64,000 nucleotides of DNA from an uncultured Aquimarina sp. (GCA_947503135.1 CANNCQ010000010.1:20114-84113); one strand, 5' to 3'; shown: positions 8,672 through 18,342, numbered from the stretch's first letter. Notes: generated by a model not told the origin, from the sequence alone. Made by a program: numbers and translations.

Positions 8672-9307
8672 ATGAACAATAAACTAAAAATTATACTATT
8701 ATTTATTTTTATACTTCCCATAATTCTAATTTTCTCCTCAAATTTTCTAATTGAAGAAAATGCTATAGATAAAACATTTACAAACTCAACCTTTATTAAA
8801 AAAAATAAGGTTGGGTTAGTACTTGGTACTTCAAAATTTTTAAGAGGTGGTAGCGTAAATTTATATTTTCAATACCGAATTGATGCAGCTGTTGAGTTAT
8901 ACCAAAAAGGTAAGATTGACTTTATTTTAGTAAGTGGCGATAATGGCACCAAATACTACAATGAACCTACTGATTTTAAAAAAGAACTTATAAAAAATGG
9001 CATTCCTAAAAATAGAATTTATTTGGATTATGCAGGATTCAGAACTTTAGATTCTGTTATTAGAGCCAAGGAGGTTTTTGGACAGTTTAACATAACTATA
9101 ATTTCTCAAAAATTCCACAACGAAAGAGCCATATATATTGCCGAAAAACACGGCATATCTGCTATAGGATTTAACGCTAAAGATGTTACAGCAAAATACG
9201 GCACAAGAACTAGAATTAGAGAATACTTCGCAAAAACAAAAGCTTTCTTAGATATTATATTTGGAAAAAAGCCTAAATTTTTAGGAAGTAAAATTGAAAT
9301 AAAATAA
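8672..9307 (+). CDS. SanA/YdcF-like membrane-anchored protein (DUF218)
   Basis: The protein has 211 residues with a single N-terminal membrane segment (about 4-26) and then a DUF218 domain. The pattern VGLVLGTSK, YRIDAAVELYQKGK, FILVSGDNG, TLDSVIRAKEVFG and IISQKFHNERAIYIA is that of SanA (vancomycin high-temperature exclusion protein) and its relatives, which influence envelope barrier function by an unknown mechanism. It lies 26 bases after the GH15 gene on the same strand and may be co-transcribed, although no functional link to trehalose is known. The domain probably faces the periplasm. Confidence 0.85.
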   Translation: MNNKLKIILLFIFILPIILIFSSNFLIEENAIDKTFTNSTFIKKNKVGLVLGTSKFLRGGSVNLYFQYRIDAAVELYQKGKIDFILVSGDNGTKYYNEPTDFKKELIKNGIPKNRIYLDYAGFRTLDSVIRAKEVFGQFNITIISQKFHNERAIYIAEKHGISAIGFNAKDVTAKYGTRTRIREYFAKTKAFLDIIFGKKPKFLGSKIEIK

Positions 9308-9430
9308 GGCTTCTAATTTGTAATGCTCGATACAAAACCAATGCGTACTACCTAAATTTAGAAAATATTAAATTGGGACTCTTTTTTTGTATTAAAGCTA
9401 AATCAAAGATTAATTTTACGAAAAAATAAA

Positions 9431-10063
9431 TTGGAAAAATCAGTTAATTATAATTCCACAACTACCTACGATACTTTAAATAAGTACACCCCAGCAACTA
9501 AAAATGTTTGGTTAGTTTTTCACGGTATTGGCTATTTGAGTCGTTTTTTTATTCGGCACTTTAATCAATTAAATGCAGACGATAATTATATTATATGCCC
9601 ACAAGCGCCTTCTAAGTATTATAAGGACAGTTTATACAAACGTGTTGGAGCATCGTGGTTAACAAAAGAAAATACAGCTATAGAAATTGAAAATGTTTTA
9701 AATTATGTTGATGCTGTTATTGCAAAGGAAGCTATAGATTTTGATTCTGTAAATTTTATAGTGCTCGGGTATTCACAAGGAGTTAGTATTGCTACAAGGT
9801 GGCTTTCAAATCGCAAGCGATTTTGCAATCGATTAGTTATGGTTTCAGGTGTATTCCCTAAAGAATTAGTTGCAACTAATTTTAGCCATTTACCCAATCT
9901 TATAACATACCATACCGTGGGTGAAAACGACGAAATTTTTGACCCTGTAAATGTTAAAAAACAAGAGAATCGTTTAATTGAATACTTCCCTAAAATCAAA
10001 ATTATAAATCACGAAGGTGGTCACATATTAGACAATAGTTTATTTAAAAAATATATAGACTAG
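9431..10063 (+). CDS. Alpha/beta-hydrolase, phospholipase/carboxylesterase-like
   Basis: This 210-residue cytoplasmic esterase-like protein starts at a TTG in an A-rich context. The nucleophile elbow GYSQG (near residue 113) is the GxSxG motif with the GFSQG-like form typical of the carboxylesterase/phospholipase group (YpfH, EstB-like). A late Asp (ENDEIFDP) and His (EGGHILD) supply the rest of the catalytic triad. The WLVFHGIGY segment is the oxyanion strand. It has its own upstream gap of 123 bases and ends against a strong terminator shared with the convergent prohibitin gene. The substrate is unknown. Confidence 0.85.
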   Translation: MEKSVNYNSTTTYDTLNKYTPATKNVWLVFHGIGYLSRFFIRHFNQLNADDNYIICPQAPSKYYKDSLYKRVGASWLTKENTAIEIENVLNYVDAVIAKEAIDFDSVNFIVLGYSQGVSIATRWLSNRKRFCNRLVMVSGVFPKELVATNFSHLPNLITYHTVGENDEIFDPVNVKKQENRLIEYFPKIKIINHEGGHILDNSLFKKYID

Positions 10064-10070
10064 AAACAAA

Positions 10071-10107
10071 AAAAGTGGGTGTTTTTAAAATTAAAACACC
10101 CACTTTT
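10071..10107. terminator. Bidirectional terminator between convergent genes
   Basis: AAAAGTGGGTGTTTT (10071-10085) is perfectly complementary to AAAACACCCACTTTT (10093-10107), a 15-bp stem with a 7-base loop. A and T runs on both sides let it serve the esterase gene on the plus strand and the prohibitin gene on the minus strand. Confidence 0.9.
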
Positions 10108-10126
10108 AAATGAATTGTATAATCAA

Positions 10127-10939
10127 TTATTTACCTAAAATTAGCGGTAAACCATCTTTTGCCGACCCTACTACTACTATTTTCGCATTAGGAGATTTCG
10201 CTAATTCTACCGTAGCTTGTATTCCTTTTTCTTGAAGAATTTTATCGGTTAAGGAAGCACTTAATATTCTATTTGCTTCTGCTTTACCCTCTGCATCAAT
10301 TTTTTGACGCTGCGCTTCTTTCGATGCCTTAGTTAAACGAAATTCATACTCAAGAGATTCTTGCTCTTGCTTTAATTTACGTTCGATCGCATCTTTAATA
10401 GTTGGAGGCAAAGTAACATCTCTTACTAATATTTCCTCTAAATCAATATATTGCTTTTCTACAATTTTTTTAGTTTCTTCAAAAATTTCTTTTTGAATAA
10501 CATCACGCTTACTCGAATATAATTGCTCTGGCGTATAACGCCCTACTACACTCCTTGCTGCAGAACGAATAGCTGGTTGTATAATACGTTGTAAGTAGTT
10601 CTTTCCTTTTTCTTTGTGCAATGCTGCCAAATTAGTGTATTTTGGTTTATACCATGCTGAAGCTTCTAAAACAATCTCCAATCCATTAGAAGATAATACT
10701 TGCATTTTCTCAAAAACTTCTTGCTGGCGAACTTCATATACAATTACATTATTCCATGGGGCTATAAAATGAAATCCTTCGTCTAATGGTAAATCTTCCG
10801 ATGATACTCCGCCACTGAAAGTTTCATATAAAACTCCTGCTTTTCCCGAATCTATTGTAATTGTTGATTTTGAAATAAAGATAATGGCTATAACAAAAGC
10901 TATTATTATTGGTATTCCTATTTTAGGTAATCTTTCCAT
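10127..10939 (-). CDS. Prohibitin-family (SPFH/Band 7) membrane protein
   Basis: The protein has 270 residues with one N-terminal transmembrane helix (about 7-25), an SPFH domain (ITIDSGKAGVLYETFSGGV to about residue 190), and a charged helical tail (KQEQESLEYEFRLTKASKEA, QRQKIDAEGKAEANR) that drives ring or cage assembly. Prohibitin and HflK/C-type proteins form large membrane scaffolds that modulate proteases or lipid domains. The PAIRSAARSVVGRYTPEQLYSSKR stretch is typical of true prohibitins. It is the last gene of a leftward run, fabG-VWA protein-prohibitin, 52 bases after the VWA gene. A strong terminator follows. No partner protease is adjacent, so its client is unknown. Confidence 0.9.
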   Translation of the reverse strand: MERLPKIGIPIIIAFVIAIIFISKSTITIDSGKAGVLYETFSGGVSSEDLPLDEGFHFIAPWNNVIVYEVRQQEVFEKMQVLSSNGLEIVLEASAWYKPKYTNLAALHKEKGKNYLQRIIQPAIRSAARSVVGRYTPEQLYSSKRDVIQKEIFEETKKIVEKQYIDLEEILVRDVTLPPTIKDAIERKLKQEQESLEYEFRLTKASKEAQRQKIDAEGKAEANRILSASLTDKILQEKGIQATVELAKSPNAKIVVVGSAKDGLPLILGK

Positions 10940-10991
10940 TGTAATAAATATTAATTTGTGAGTATTCTTATTTTTAAAAGGTGATTATAAA

Positions 10992-13022
10992 CTATATCAA
11001 TCCATTATACTTTCTTAAAAACCATTCTAAGCTAAATATAAAAACTAGAAATCCTAATAACCATTTCCAATGTATTAAAGACTTGTGTTCTGTACTATAT
11101 TTTATGATAGGTTTATACCTTTCGTCAACAATCAATTCATTTACAAAATTTGTTATTTGACCTGGGTAAACTAGGCTTCCATAATTTTGAGTTGATAATT
11201 TATTTAAAGATGTAATATTAGGGTTCAAAAACTGTTTTTCTATATCAAAATCCTTAACAACAAAGCCTCCGTATGCTTTTAATTTAGACCCTGTAACTTG
11301 TATTGAAAATTTATATGAACCTGCACTTAAGTCGTTAAAGCTAGCCTCATAAAACGAACCTTTTAATAACATAGCTGTTTTTTTTGATGCTTTGTCATTT
11401 TCTTTTGTTAGGGATAAAACAAGTTGCGCCTTGGCGTCAAACTCATAATTTTTATTAAAATAAGATGCCGAAATTACAACCGAATTATTAGTGTAATATT
11501 CATTTTCATAATTGGTAGTTAAACGTTTTCTAACTTTTTTATTTGAGAGGTATTGAATTATTTTTCCAAAAAAATCATCAAACTTATCAAAATCTCCATC
11601 CCTCTTAAAGTTGGCCAATCTCCATTTCCAGAAACCTTCACCAAAAAGTACGGCTTCATTTTTTGTAGTAGAGCTCCAAATACTAAGTAACGGATTATCC
11701 GTAGTTACATTGGCTACCTTTTTGTACAACAGTGTTTCATAAGGCGTTTGTAATCGCTCTTGTCCAAAGGTACTCTCCAATGGAGGGTATTTACTAAAAT
11801 TGAATTGATCAGTATTAAAAGTTTCAAAATTGGTATTCAATACGGGTATAATATCTTCCACTTGAGTACGTTGTGGTTTTGAGTAGTTTTGTTTTAAACT
11901 ATTCAAAAAGTCCCAATCCGTTTTTTTACCTGTGATTGTAAATAATGGCATTTGTATTTTATCACATAGGCTATAAACCTCTTTAAAACTTCTATCGGGC
12001 TGGTATAAAATTACCAGCTCTGTATTATCTAACGATTTTAATTCCGAAGCTTTTATTACTTTTAATCTGCGTCTTTTATTACTTTCAATACTCCTTTTTA
12101 GTGCCCCTATATCAGGATGTACAATATTTGAAACCAGTAGTACTGATGTTTTTTGATCAATTGTTTCTATCAGTAACTGTTTACTGTTATTAGTTATATT
12201 TTTTTCTCCTTCAAATGAACTTAACGACATTGTATAGTTTTGCAAACCTACCGTAGTTGCTTTTAGTTTTGCATTTACGAAATGTGATTTTCTGTCTTTA
12301 GAAAATTGTAACTGCTTACTAAATACTTTTCTTTTACCGTTGTAAATCGAAAGAGTTGTTTTTTGATTTTCTTTCCCCCTATAATTTCCAATAATTTCAA
12401 TAGGAAACTCATTATTCAAATACACATATTTGTTAGCATTTACAGTACTAATATATAAATCTGAAACACTTGTAGTATCTCCTAAAGGAATACTAAAAAT
12501 GGGTTGATTAAATTTACTTTTAAAATACGAATAATCTTTACCATACGTTTGGTTACCATCGGTAATTAAAACAATAGGTGAATTCGTTTTTCTATTTATT
12601 TTTTGAATATTAGAAATAGACTCCTCGATTTTTGTTTGCTTGGCGCTGAAGTCTGCCGAAACACTATCTGTTAAGGTTGAACCAAAACTATAAGTCACTA
12701 CATCGAATTTTTCTTGGAGTGCCTTATTTGTATTTACTGTCGAAAGTAACTTTTTTACTTCAGCTTCTTGTTCTAAAAAAGAAATGGATTTTGAATGATC
12801 TACCAAAACCGTAAGTTGTGGTTTTTCTTGCTTGCTTGTAGTTACTTTAATTTGGGGATTTACCAACAGTAGTAAAATCGTAACAATTCCTAAAAAACGT
12901 AAAAAAGCGAAAAGAACTGTTTTTTTAGAAGTTCTTTTCGCTTTAAAAAAATATTGAAATAACGTTACCAACAAAGCAATGATGGTAATCGCAATAACTA
13001 ATAATATATTTTCTGTAGTCAA
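10992..13022 (-). CDS. Membrane protein with von Willebrand factor A-like domain
   Basis: The 676-residue protein has two N-terminal membrane helices (about 5-27 and 38-58) and one near the C-terminus (about 650-668), leaving a large periplasmic part. After the second helix, TVLVDHSKSI matches the MIDAS motif DxSxS of VWA domains, and ITDGNQTYG fits a later MIDAS element. The middle holds Ig-like extracytoplasmic strands (KYVYLNNEFPIEIIGNYRG) and a segment resembling a class I glutamine amidotransferase fold (GEGFWKWRLANF). Genes of this type are widespread in Bacteroidota but uncharacterised; BatA/BatB-like proteins are the nearest described group. It lies 12 bases after fabG and before prohibitin. 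Confidence 0.75.
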   Translation of the reverse strand: MTTENILLVIAITIIALLVTLFQYFFKAKRTSKKTVLFAFLRFLGIVTILLLLVNPQIKVTTSKQEKPQLTVLVDHSKSISFLEQEAEVKKLLSTVNTNKALQEKFDVVTYSFGSTLTDSVSADFSAKQTKIEESISNIQKINRKTNSPIVLITDGNQTYGKDYSYFKSKFNQPIFSIPLGDTTSVSDLYISTVNANKYVYLNNEFPIEIIGNYRGKENQKTTLSIYNGKRKVFSKQLQFSKDRKSHFVNAKLKATTVGLQNYTMSLSSFEGEKNITNNSKQLLIETIDQKTSVLLVSNIVHPDIGALKRSIESNKRRRLKVIKASELKSLDNTELVILYQPDRSFKEVYSLCDKIQMPLFTITGKKTDWDFLNSLKQNYSKPQRTQVEDIIPVLNTNFETFNTDQFNFSKYPPLESTFGQERLQTPYETLLYKKVANVTTDNPLLSIWSSTTKNEAVLFGEGFWKWRLANFKRDGDFDKFDDFFGKIIQYLSNKKVRKRLTTNYENEYYTNNSVVISASYFNKNYEFDAKAQLVLSLTKENDKASKKTAMLLKGSFYEASFNDLSAGSYKFSIQVTGSKLKAYGGFVVKDFDIEKQFLNPNITSLNKLSTQNYGSLVYPGQITNFVNELIVDERYKPIIKYSTEHKSLIHWKWLLGFLVFIFSLEWFLRKYNGLI

Positions 13023-13034
13023 ATTATATTTTGG

Positions 13035-13784
13035 TTAGGTCAACATTCCGCCATCTACATTAAGTACTTGCCCAGTTACATAAGTACTTAAATCGCTTCC
13101 CAAATATACGCAAGCATTTGCAATATCTTCTGGCGAACCTCCTCTTTTTAATGGAATTCCTGCTCTCCAACCTTCAACTACTTTATCGTCTAATTTTGCA
13201 GTCATTTCAGTTTCTATAAAACCAGGTGCTACCACATTACAACGAATACTCCTAGACCCCAATTCTAAAGCTACTGATTTAGAAAAGCCAATAATACCTG
13301 CTTTTGAGGCTGCATAATTTGTTTGTCCAGCATTTCCTTTTACCCCAACAACCGAGCTCATATTGATTATTGAACCTTGACGTTGTTTCAACATAGTGCG
13401 TTGTACTGCTTTTGTCATGTTAAAAACAGACTTCAAGTTTACTTCAATAACAGTATCAAAATCCTCTTCACTTATACGCATTAGTAAGTTGTCTTTAGTA
13501 ATGCCTGCATTATTTATTAAGATATCTATTTTTCCATCAAAATCTTTAAGTACTTCTGCTACTAAGTCTTGTGAAGCTTGAAAATCCGCAGCATTACTTT
13601 GGTAGGCTTTAGCCTTAACACCTAAGCCTTGTAATTCCGTTGCTAATTCCTCTGCTGCAGCTGAAGATGAGCTGTATGTAAAAGCAACATTAGCTCCGTG
13701 TTTTGCAAAAACTTGAGCAATTCCTTTACCAATTCCTCGGCTACCTCCAGTAATAATTGCTGTTTTACCTTCTAATAATTTCAT
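13035..13784 (-). CDS. fabG: 3-oxoacyl-ACP reductase
   Basis: FabG reduces 3-oxoacyl-ACP with NADPH in each round of fatty acid elongation. The Rossmann motif TGGSRGIG, the NNAG motif, and the catalytic SS...YAASK set (Ser in MSSVVG, Tyr and Lys in NYAASKAG) are intact, and the C-terminus VTGQVLNVDGGM is typical. I place the start at the ATG at 13784 (MKLLEGKTAIIT, 249 residues, matching the family). The ATG at 13802 would add six extra residues (MSEQST). It heads a leftward operon with the VWA and prohibitin genes. It could also supply the ketoreductase step missing from the polyketide operon at 40905-47273; that is inference. Confidence 0.95.
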   Translation of the reverse strand: MKLLEGKTAIITGGSRGIGKGIAQVFAKHGANVAFTYSSSSAAAEELATELQGLGVKAKAYQSNAADFQASQDLVAEVLKDFDGKIDILINNAGITKDNLLMRISEEDFDTVIEVNLKSVFNMTKAVQRTMLKQRQGSIINMSSVVGVKGNAGQTNYAASKAGIIGFSKSVALELGSRSIRCNVVAPGFIETEMTAKLDDKVVEGWRAGIPLKRGGSPEDIANACVYLGSDLSTYVTGQVLNVDGGMLT

Positions 13785-13816
13785 AGTTGATTGTTCTGAC
13801 AATGTGTTAATGTTGC

Positions 13817-13824
13817 CAAATATA
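13817..13824 (-). promoter_or_regulatory. Probable -7 element of the fabG promoter
   Basis: On the minus strand this reads TATATTTG, an exact match to TAnnTTTG, the -7 element of the Bacteroidota housekeeping promoter. It lies about 33 bases upstream of the preferred fabG start at 13784, a normal distance. A clean -33 TTTG at the usual spacing is not obvious. Confidence 0.5.
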
Positions 13825-13936
13825 ACAAATACGGAATAGTGATTTTAAGTTATTTCAAAAAAGTACATAATTTTTGAAATAACTGTTAAAAACATTCTCT
13901 TGAGATTAATATTGATGTTTTAAAAGTCAACAATAG

Positions 13937-14617
13937 TTATTTCAATAAAGAAACACCGTTTAAATCGGTTGTTAATATATCACTCATCAAATCTAAATAA
14001 GGTCTTAATAATTGATAATGCAAAATAACCTTTGCTGAAAAATCATTCGATTGAATTTCACTATCGGTATATTGGTGTTGAAAAAAAAAGGTTTTATTTC
14101 TTATTAAATCTATTGCGGGATCTTCTTTTGAAAAGCCTTTAGGTGCTGTTTTTACTTGATTATAAGGTACGAATTCGTTTCCAAATACTTTAGAAAAATT
14201 AGGATTTACTATGATTTCTCTTATTTCAGAGGCGTCCATTTCAAACTCTTTACGAATTCGTAATAAATCTGCCGGGTTGGGAGCAAAAAACCCACCTCCA
14301 ATAAAAGAATTTCCGGGTTCTATATTTAAAAAATAACTCCCTCTCCTTACCTCTCCTTCTCTAACAAAACTCAATCCTCTATTCCCTTTATAAGGTGTTT
14401 TATCTTTACTAAAACGCACATCTTTATAAATACGATACACTTTCATTTTTTCAATTTGATCCGAAACACTTAATCCTTCTTTAACGACTTCCCCAAATTG
14501 TTTGAATCTTTTTTCTTCTTCTTGGTACCACGGTTTGTTTATTTCAAACCATTCCTTATTATTATTTTGCTTTAATTCTTGTAAAAAGGTTAATAAACTT
14601 TTAGAAATTCCTGCCAT
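13937..14617 (-). CDS. DUF2461 (TIGR02453) family protein
   Basis: This 226-residue soluble protein belongs to a widespread family of unknown function. Family marks are the N-terminal FLQELKQNNNKEWFEINKPW (residues 11-30), the VYRIYKDVRFSKDKTPYK stretch, GGGFFAPNPADLLRIRKEFE, and the late KGFSKEDPAIDLIRNKTFFF. The start ATG at 14617 gives the usual MAGISK-type N-terminus. It stands alone: fabG is 152 bases away on the same strand behind its own promoter, and cysE is divergent on the other side. Nothing here points to a substrate. Confidence 0.88.
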   Translation of the reverse strand: MAGISKSLLTFLQELKQNNNKEWFEINKPWYQEEEKRFKQFGEVVKEGLSVSDQIEKMKVYRIYKDVRFSKDKTPYKGNRGLSFVREGEVRRGSYFLNIEPGNSFIGGGFFAPNPADLLRIRKEFEMDASEIREIIVNPNFSKVFGNEFVPYNQVKTAPKGFSKEDPAIDLIRNKTFFFQHQYTDSEIQSNDFSAKVILHYQLLRPYLDLMSDILTTDLNGVSLLK

Positions 14618-14791
14618 TTGTTTGAAAGTTATGAAGTGTGCAACGTCAAATAATTGAATTAAAATTACAATTATTTTACCAAAAACACTGAAATAATACT
14701 TAAGTTCACGTTTTTTAAAAAATGTGTATTTTATTCTTAAAATTTAAGACTCCACGAGTTCTAACTATATTTACATAAAGTTTCTACATTT

Positions 14792-15595
14792 ATGAATGCC
14801 CAAAAAGGAAGCATAATACAAGCTATTGAATCTCAAAAAAAAGATTTAAATCTGCCTATACGTTTAAAAGAGCGTACAGAATATTTCACATCACTTTTGT
14901 TTGAAACATTATTTGACATGGAAGCTGATGTAACAAGGAATATTGACGAACTGTCTAATTTATTTAGTGAGTTAGCAAGCTTGGCTTGTTGGAAACACGA
15001 TAAGTCTTGTGGAGAGATATGGGATGATTATTTAGGTGCTTTCCCTTCTATTTTAAATAAATTAAAACTCGATGCGAAAGCTTTTTTAGATAGCGACCCC
15101 GCCGCAAATTCAATTGAAGAGGTTTACTTAGCGTATCCTGGTTTTTTTGCTATAGCAGTTTACCGCTTCAGTCATCAATTGTATCTTAGAGGGTTTCCTT
15201 TAGTACCACGCTTAATGACAGAATATGCGCATCGACTCACAGGAACTGAGATAAATGCAGGCGCTCAAATTGGAGATTCTTTTTTTATTGATCATGCTAC
15301 AGGTACTATTATTGGTGAAACAGTTATTATTAAAAATAATGTAAAAATTTATCAAGGAGTAACTTTGGGAGCTAAATACGTTACCCGAGATTTAAAAGGT
15401 TCTAAACGCCACCCTACCGTAGAAGATAATGTTATTATATATGCAAATGCCACTATTTTAGGTGGTGATACTGTAATTGGTAAAAACAGCATTATAGGAG
15501 GAAATGTTTGGTTAACCAAGTCTGTACCCGAAAACTCGATTATCTCAATTAATAGACAAGTAAAAATTAAAACCAACGAGTACCATGACAAATAG
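14792..15595 (+). CDS. cysE: Serine O-acetyltransferase
   Basis: CysE transfers acetyl from acetyl-CoA to L-serine, the first step of cysteine synthesis. The 267 residues show an N-terminal helical region and a C-terminal left-handed beta-helix with hexapeptide repeats (INAGAQIGDSFFIDHATGTI, VIIKNNVKIYQGVTLGA, IIYANATILGGDTVIGKNS). The DHATG motif carries the catalytic Asp-His pair. The last 11 bases overlap the start of cysM, so the two enzymes are translationally coupled, matching their physical association in the cysteine synthase complex. The long N-terminal helical part resembles the EpsC/CysE form common in Bacteroidota. Confidence 0.94.
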   Translation: MNAQKGSIIQAIESQKKDLNLPIRLKERTEYFTSLLFETLFDMEADVTRNIDELSNLFSELASLACWKHDKSCGEIWDDYLGAFPSILNKLKLDAKAFLDSDPAANSIEEVYLAYPGFFAIAVYRFSHQLYLRGFPLVPRLMTEYAHRLTGTEINAGAQIGDSFFIDHATGTIIGETVIIKNNVKIYQGVTLGAKYVTRDLKGSKRHPTVEDNVIIYANATILGGDTVIGKNSIIGGNVWLTKSVPENSIISINRQVKIKTNEYHDK

Positions 15596-16472
15596 CATTC
15601 TAGACCTTATTGGAAACACTCCTTTGGTACAAGCCAAAAATGTTATAACTAATCCTAATATTACACTATTATTAAAACTTGAAGGAAACAATCCTGGAGG
15701 TAGTGTAAAAGATCGTGCTGCATATAATATGATTAAATCGGCTTTAGATCGTGGTGATATTGATAAAAACACTAACCTTATTGAGGCCACTAGTGGAAAT
15801 ACAGGTATTGCTTTGGCAATGATTGCTGGTTTATTTAATTTAAAAATGGAATTAGTAATGCCCGAAAACGCAACCAAAGAGCGTGTGCAAACCATGCGTG
15901 CTTATGGAGCAACAGTCACCCTTACTTCAAAAGATGTAGGTATTGAAGGAGCACGCGATTATGCAGAAAGCAAGGTCAAAAATGAAGGTTTTGTAATGCT
16001 TAATCAATTTGGAAACGATGATAATTGGAAAGCACATTATAAAACTACAGGTCCTGAAATATGGAGAGACACCGAGGGTAAGATAACTCATTTTGTATCG
16101 GCAATGGGTACTACAGGAACTATAATGGGAACCTCTACTTACCTAAAAGAAAAAGACAAAAACATACAAATTGTTGGAGCCCAACCTACTGATGGCTCTA
16201 GCATTCCTGGAATTAGAAAATGGCCCGAAGAATACTTGCCTACTATTTTTAATGCTGAAAAAGTAGATCAGGTTATTGAAGTAAGTCAAGAAGAAGCTAC
16301 TGTAATGGCTAAACGTCTAGCCAAGGAAGAAGGTGTATTCTCTGGAATGAGTAGTGGTGGTTCCGTTTGCGCAGCTTTAAAACTTGCTAAAAATTTAGAA
16401 AGTGGTGTTATTGTTGCAATTATATGTGACCGCGGAGACCGTTATTTATCTTCAGATTTGTTTGATATATAG
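15585..16472 (+). CDS. cysM: Cysteine synthase B (O-acetylserine sulfhydrylase)
   Basis: This PLP enzyme makes cysteine from O-acetylserine and sulfide (or thiosulfate in CysM). PLP would bind Lys 42 in GGSVKDRAA. The substrate loop EATSGNTGIALA and the phosphate-binding turn MGTTGTIMGTS are intact. At 295 residues without a longer C-terminal part, it is of the CysM rather than the CysK type. The ATG overlaps the end of cysE by 11 bases, so this is a two-gene cysteine operon. No sulfate-reduction genes lie nearby. Confidence 0.94.
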   Translation: MTNSILDLIGNTPLVQAKNVITNPNITLLLKLEGNNPGGSVKDRAAYNMIKSALDRGDIDKNTNLIEATSGNTGIALAMIAGLFNLKMELVMPENATKERVQTMRAYGATVTLTSKDVGIEGARDYAESKVKNEGFVMLNQFGNDDNWKAHYKTTGPEIWRDTEGKITHFVSAMGTTGTIMGTSTYLKEKDKNIQIVGAQPTDGSSIPGIRKWPEEYLPTIFNAEKVDQVIEVSQEEATVMAKRLAKEEGVFSGMSSGGSVCAALKLAKNLESGVIVAIICDRGDRYLSSDLFDI

Positions 16473-16500
16473 AGCATTTAATTAGTAGTAGAAGTACATT

Positions 16501-16848
16501 TTGAATCCTGTAGAATCGTACATATTAAAATTATCAAAAGAAGAGCAAGACATAATTCACTTTTTCCATTCCTTATTTATAAACAAATACAGTCTTAATT
16601 CTGCCATAAAATGGAATGTTCCTACTTATAAAGGTAATTCTTTGATATGTTATTTAAACCCCGATAAACATACTGGAATACATTTGTGTTTTATGCAAGG
16701 ACATAAACTCACTGACAAAAACAAAATTTTAGAGCGAAAAAACCGAAAATTAGTAGCAAGTTATCACATAATATCACTTGAAAAAATTCCATACCAAGCT
16801 TTACTAGAGTGTATTGAAGAAGCTATTCTTCTAGATCAAAAAAACTAA
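16501..16848 (+). CDS. DUF1801-like small protein
   Basis: The protein has 115 residues and a TTG start. The pattern VESYILKLSKEEQDIIHFFH, SAIKWNVPTYKGNSLICYLN and HTGIHLCFMQG matches the DUF1801/YdhG group, small frataxin-fold-like proteins of unknown role. It lies 28 bases after cysM and could be read from the same transcript. A link to sulfur metabolism or Fe-S chemistry is only speculation. Confidence 0.75.
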   Translation: MNPVESYILKLSKEEQDIIHFFHSLFINKYSLNSAIKWNVPTYKGNSLICYLNPDKHTGIHLCFMQGHKLTDKNKILERKNRKLVASYHIISLEKIPYQALLECIEEAILLDQKN

Positions 16849-17207
16849 TACAATAACACGAAGTAAATTAAAGATATTTCAATTGCAATAACTAAGTGCA
16901 TTAATACTATTCAAAAGTAGATCGCCCGTTATTTTAACCTTATTAATTTTGTGTTCTGTCTTATCGCTATAACTTGTCAATGGAACTGATCTAATAGAAA
17001 TTTTTAATACAAATCATTGTTAACTATTGGACATACAATAAAAGGACGACAACAAGTCAATGTTTTATTATAAGAGTAGATTGAGCTACATGAATATTAT
17101 GATCAATGTTCAATGACTATTAAGTTATCGTTATACTAAAATATATTTTTCGTTATTAATCGTTGCTATTTTCATTAAATTGCACTCTATTCATTTAAAA
17201 AATTACT
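16849..17207. other. Gene-free stretch, 359 bases
   Basis: I see no open frame of useful length, no tRNA and no terminator-like hairpin here. The last part is AT-rich and presumably holds the fabH promoter, but no clear TAnnTTTG element stands out. Confidence 0.5.
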
Positions 17208-18224
17208 ATGTATCGTTCTAAAATTACGGGATTAGGAATGTATGTCCCTGAAAATATTGTTACTAACGACGATCTTTCTAAAGTTATGGATACTAATGAC
17301 GCTTGGATACAAGAGCGTACTGGTATTAAAGAGCGCCGACACATTAAAAAAGGAGATGGGAACAGTACCGCTGTTATGGGCGTTAAAGCGGCTAAAATTG
17401 CTATAGAACGTGCTAAAATTAATACAGATGAAATTGAATTAATCGTATTTGCGACACTCAGTCCTGATTATTACTTCCCTGGATGTGGCGTACAAGTACA
17501 GGATTTACTAGGATTACCTACAGTTCCTGCTATGGATATTCGTAATCAATGTAGTGGTTTTGTTTATGCTTTGTCGGTCGCCGATCAATATATTAAAACA
17601 GGAATGTATAAAAATGTATTGGTAATTGGAAGTGAAAATCATAGTGGCGGTTTAGACATGACTACACGCGGACGATCGGTTTCGGTTATATTTGGTGATG
17701 GTGCTGGTGCTGCGGTTGTTAGTCGCTCAGAAAATAATTCTGATGGAATTTTATCCACTCACATGCATAGTGAAGGACTCCACGCAAAAGAATTGGCATT
17801 AATTGGACCAAGTACCGAACATTGGGTGCCTCAAATTATTGAAGAGAGTGTTACTGCAAAGGATGATGACATCACTTATTACCCTTATATGAATGGTCAG
17901 TTTGTATTTAAAAATGCGGTTACAAGATTTTCTGAAGTAATTATGGAAGGTTTATCTCAAAACGATTTAAAACCTACAGATATTGATATGTTAATTCCAC
18001 ATCAAGCTAATTTACGCATCTCTCAATTTGTACAAAAGAAGTTTGGATTAACTAACGATCAGGTTTTTAATAATATTCAAAAATACGGAAACACTACAGC
18101 TGCCTCTATTCCGATTGCTTTAACTGAAGCCTGGGAAGCTGGAAAAATTAAAGAAGGTGATACTGTCGTTTTAGCAGCTTTTGGTAGTGGTTTTACTTGG
18201 GCCAGTGCTATTCTAAAATGGTAA
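17208..18224 (+). CDS. fabH: 3-oxoacyl-ACP synthase III (KAS III), stand-alone copy
   Basis: KAS III condenses an acyl-CoA starter with malonyl-ACP. The 338-residue protein has the complete triad: Cys 115 in NQCSGF, His 265 in IPHQAN, and Asn 295 in YGNTTAAS. The GFGSG-like end (AAFGSGFTWASAILKW) is also present. In this phylum the housekeeping fabH usually sits in the rpmF-plsX-fabH cluster; here it is alone, behind a 359-base gap and with its own terminator. It may therefore be a second copy with another starter preference, such as branched acyl-CoA. Whether another fabH exists cannot be seen from this window. Confidence 0.9.
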   Translation: MYRSKITGLGMYVPENIVTNDDLSKVMDTNDAWIQERTGIKERRHIKKGDGNSTAVMGVKAAKIAIERAKINTDEIELIVFATLSPDYYFPGCGVQVQDLLGLPTVPAMDIRNQCSGFVYALSVADQYIKTGMYKNVLVIGSENHSGGLDMTTRGRSVSVIFGDGAGAAVVSRSENNSDGILSTHMHSEGLHAKELALIGPSTEHWVPQIIEESVTAKDDDITYYPYMNGQFVFKNAVTRFSEVIMEGLSQNDLKPTDIDMLIPHQANLRISQFVQKKFGLTNDQVFNNIQKYGNTTAASIPIALTEAWEAGKIKEGDTVVLAAFGSGFTWASAILKW

Positions 18225-18268
18225 AATTCCTTCTTAATTTTTAGCCTAAAACACTTTTAAAATATACT

Positions 18269-18305
18269 AAAAGCGCTACTTGAAAAATTCAAATAGCGCT
18301 TTTTA
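18269..18305 (+). terminator. Terminator after fabH
   Basis: AAAAGCGCTA, a C mismatch and TTGAA pair with TTCAA, an A mismatch and TAGCGCTTTTT. The hairpin has a three-base loop and a T run. Confidence 0.85.
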
Positions 18306-18342
18306 ATTTAAATAATTGATTGTCTCAATCTAAAATAAATTA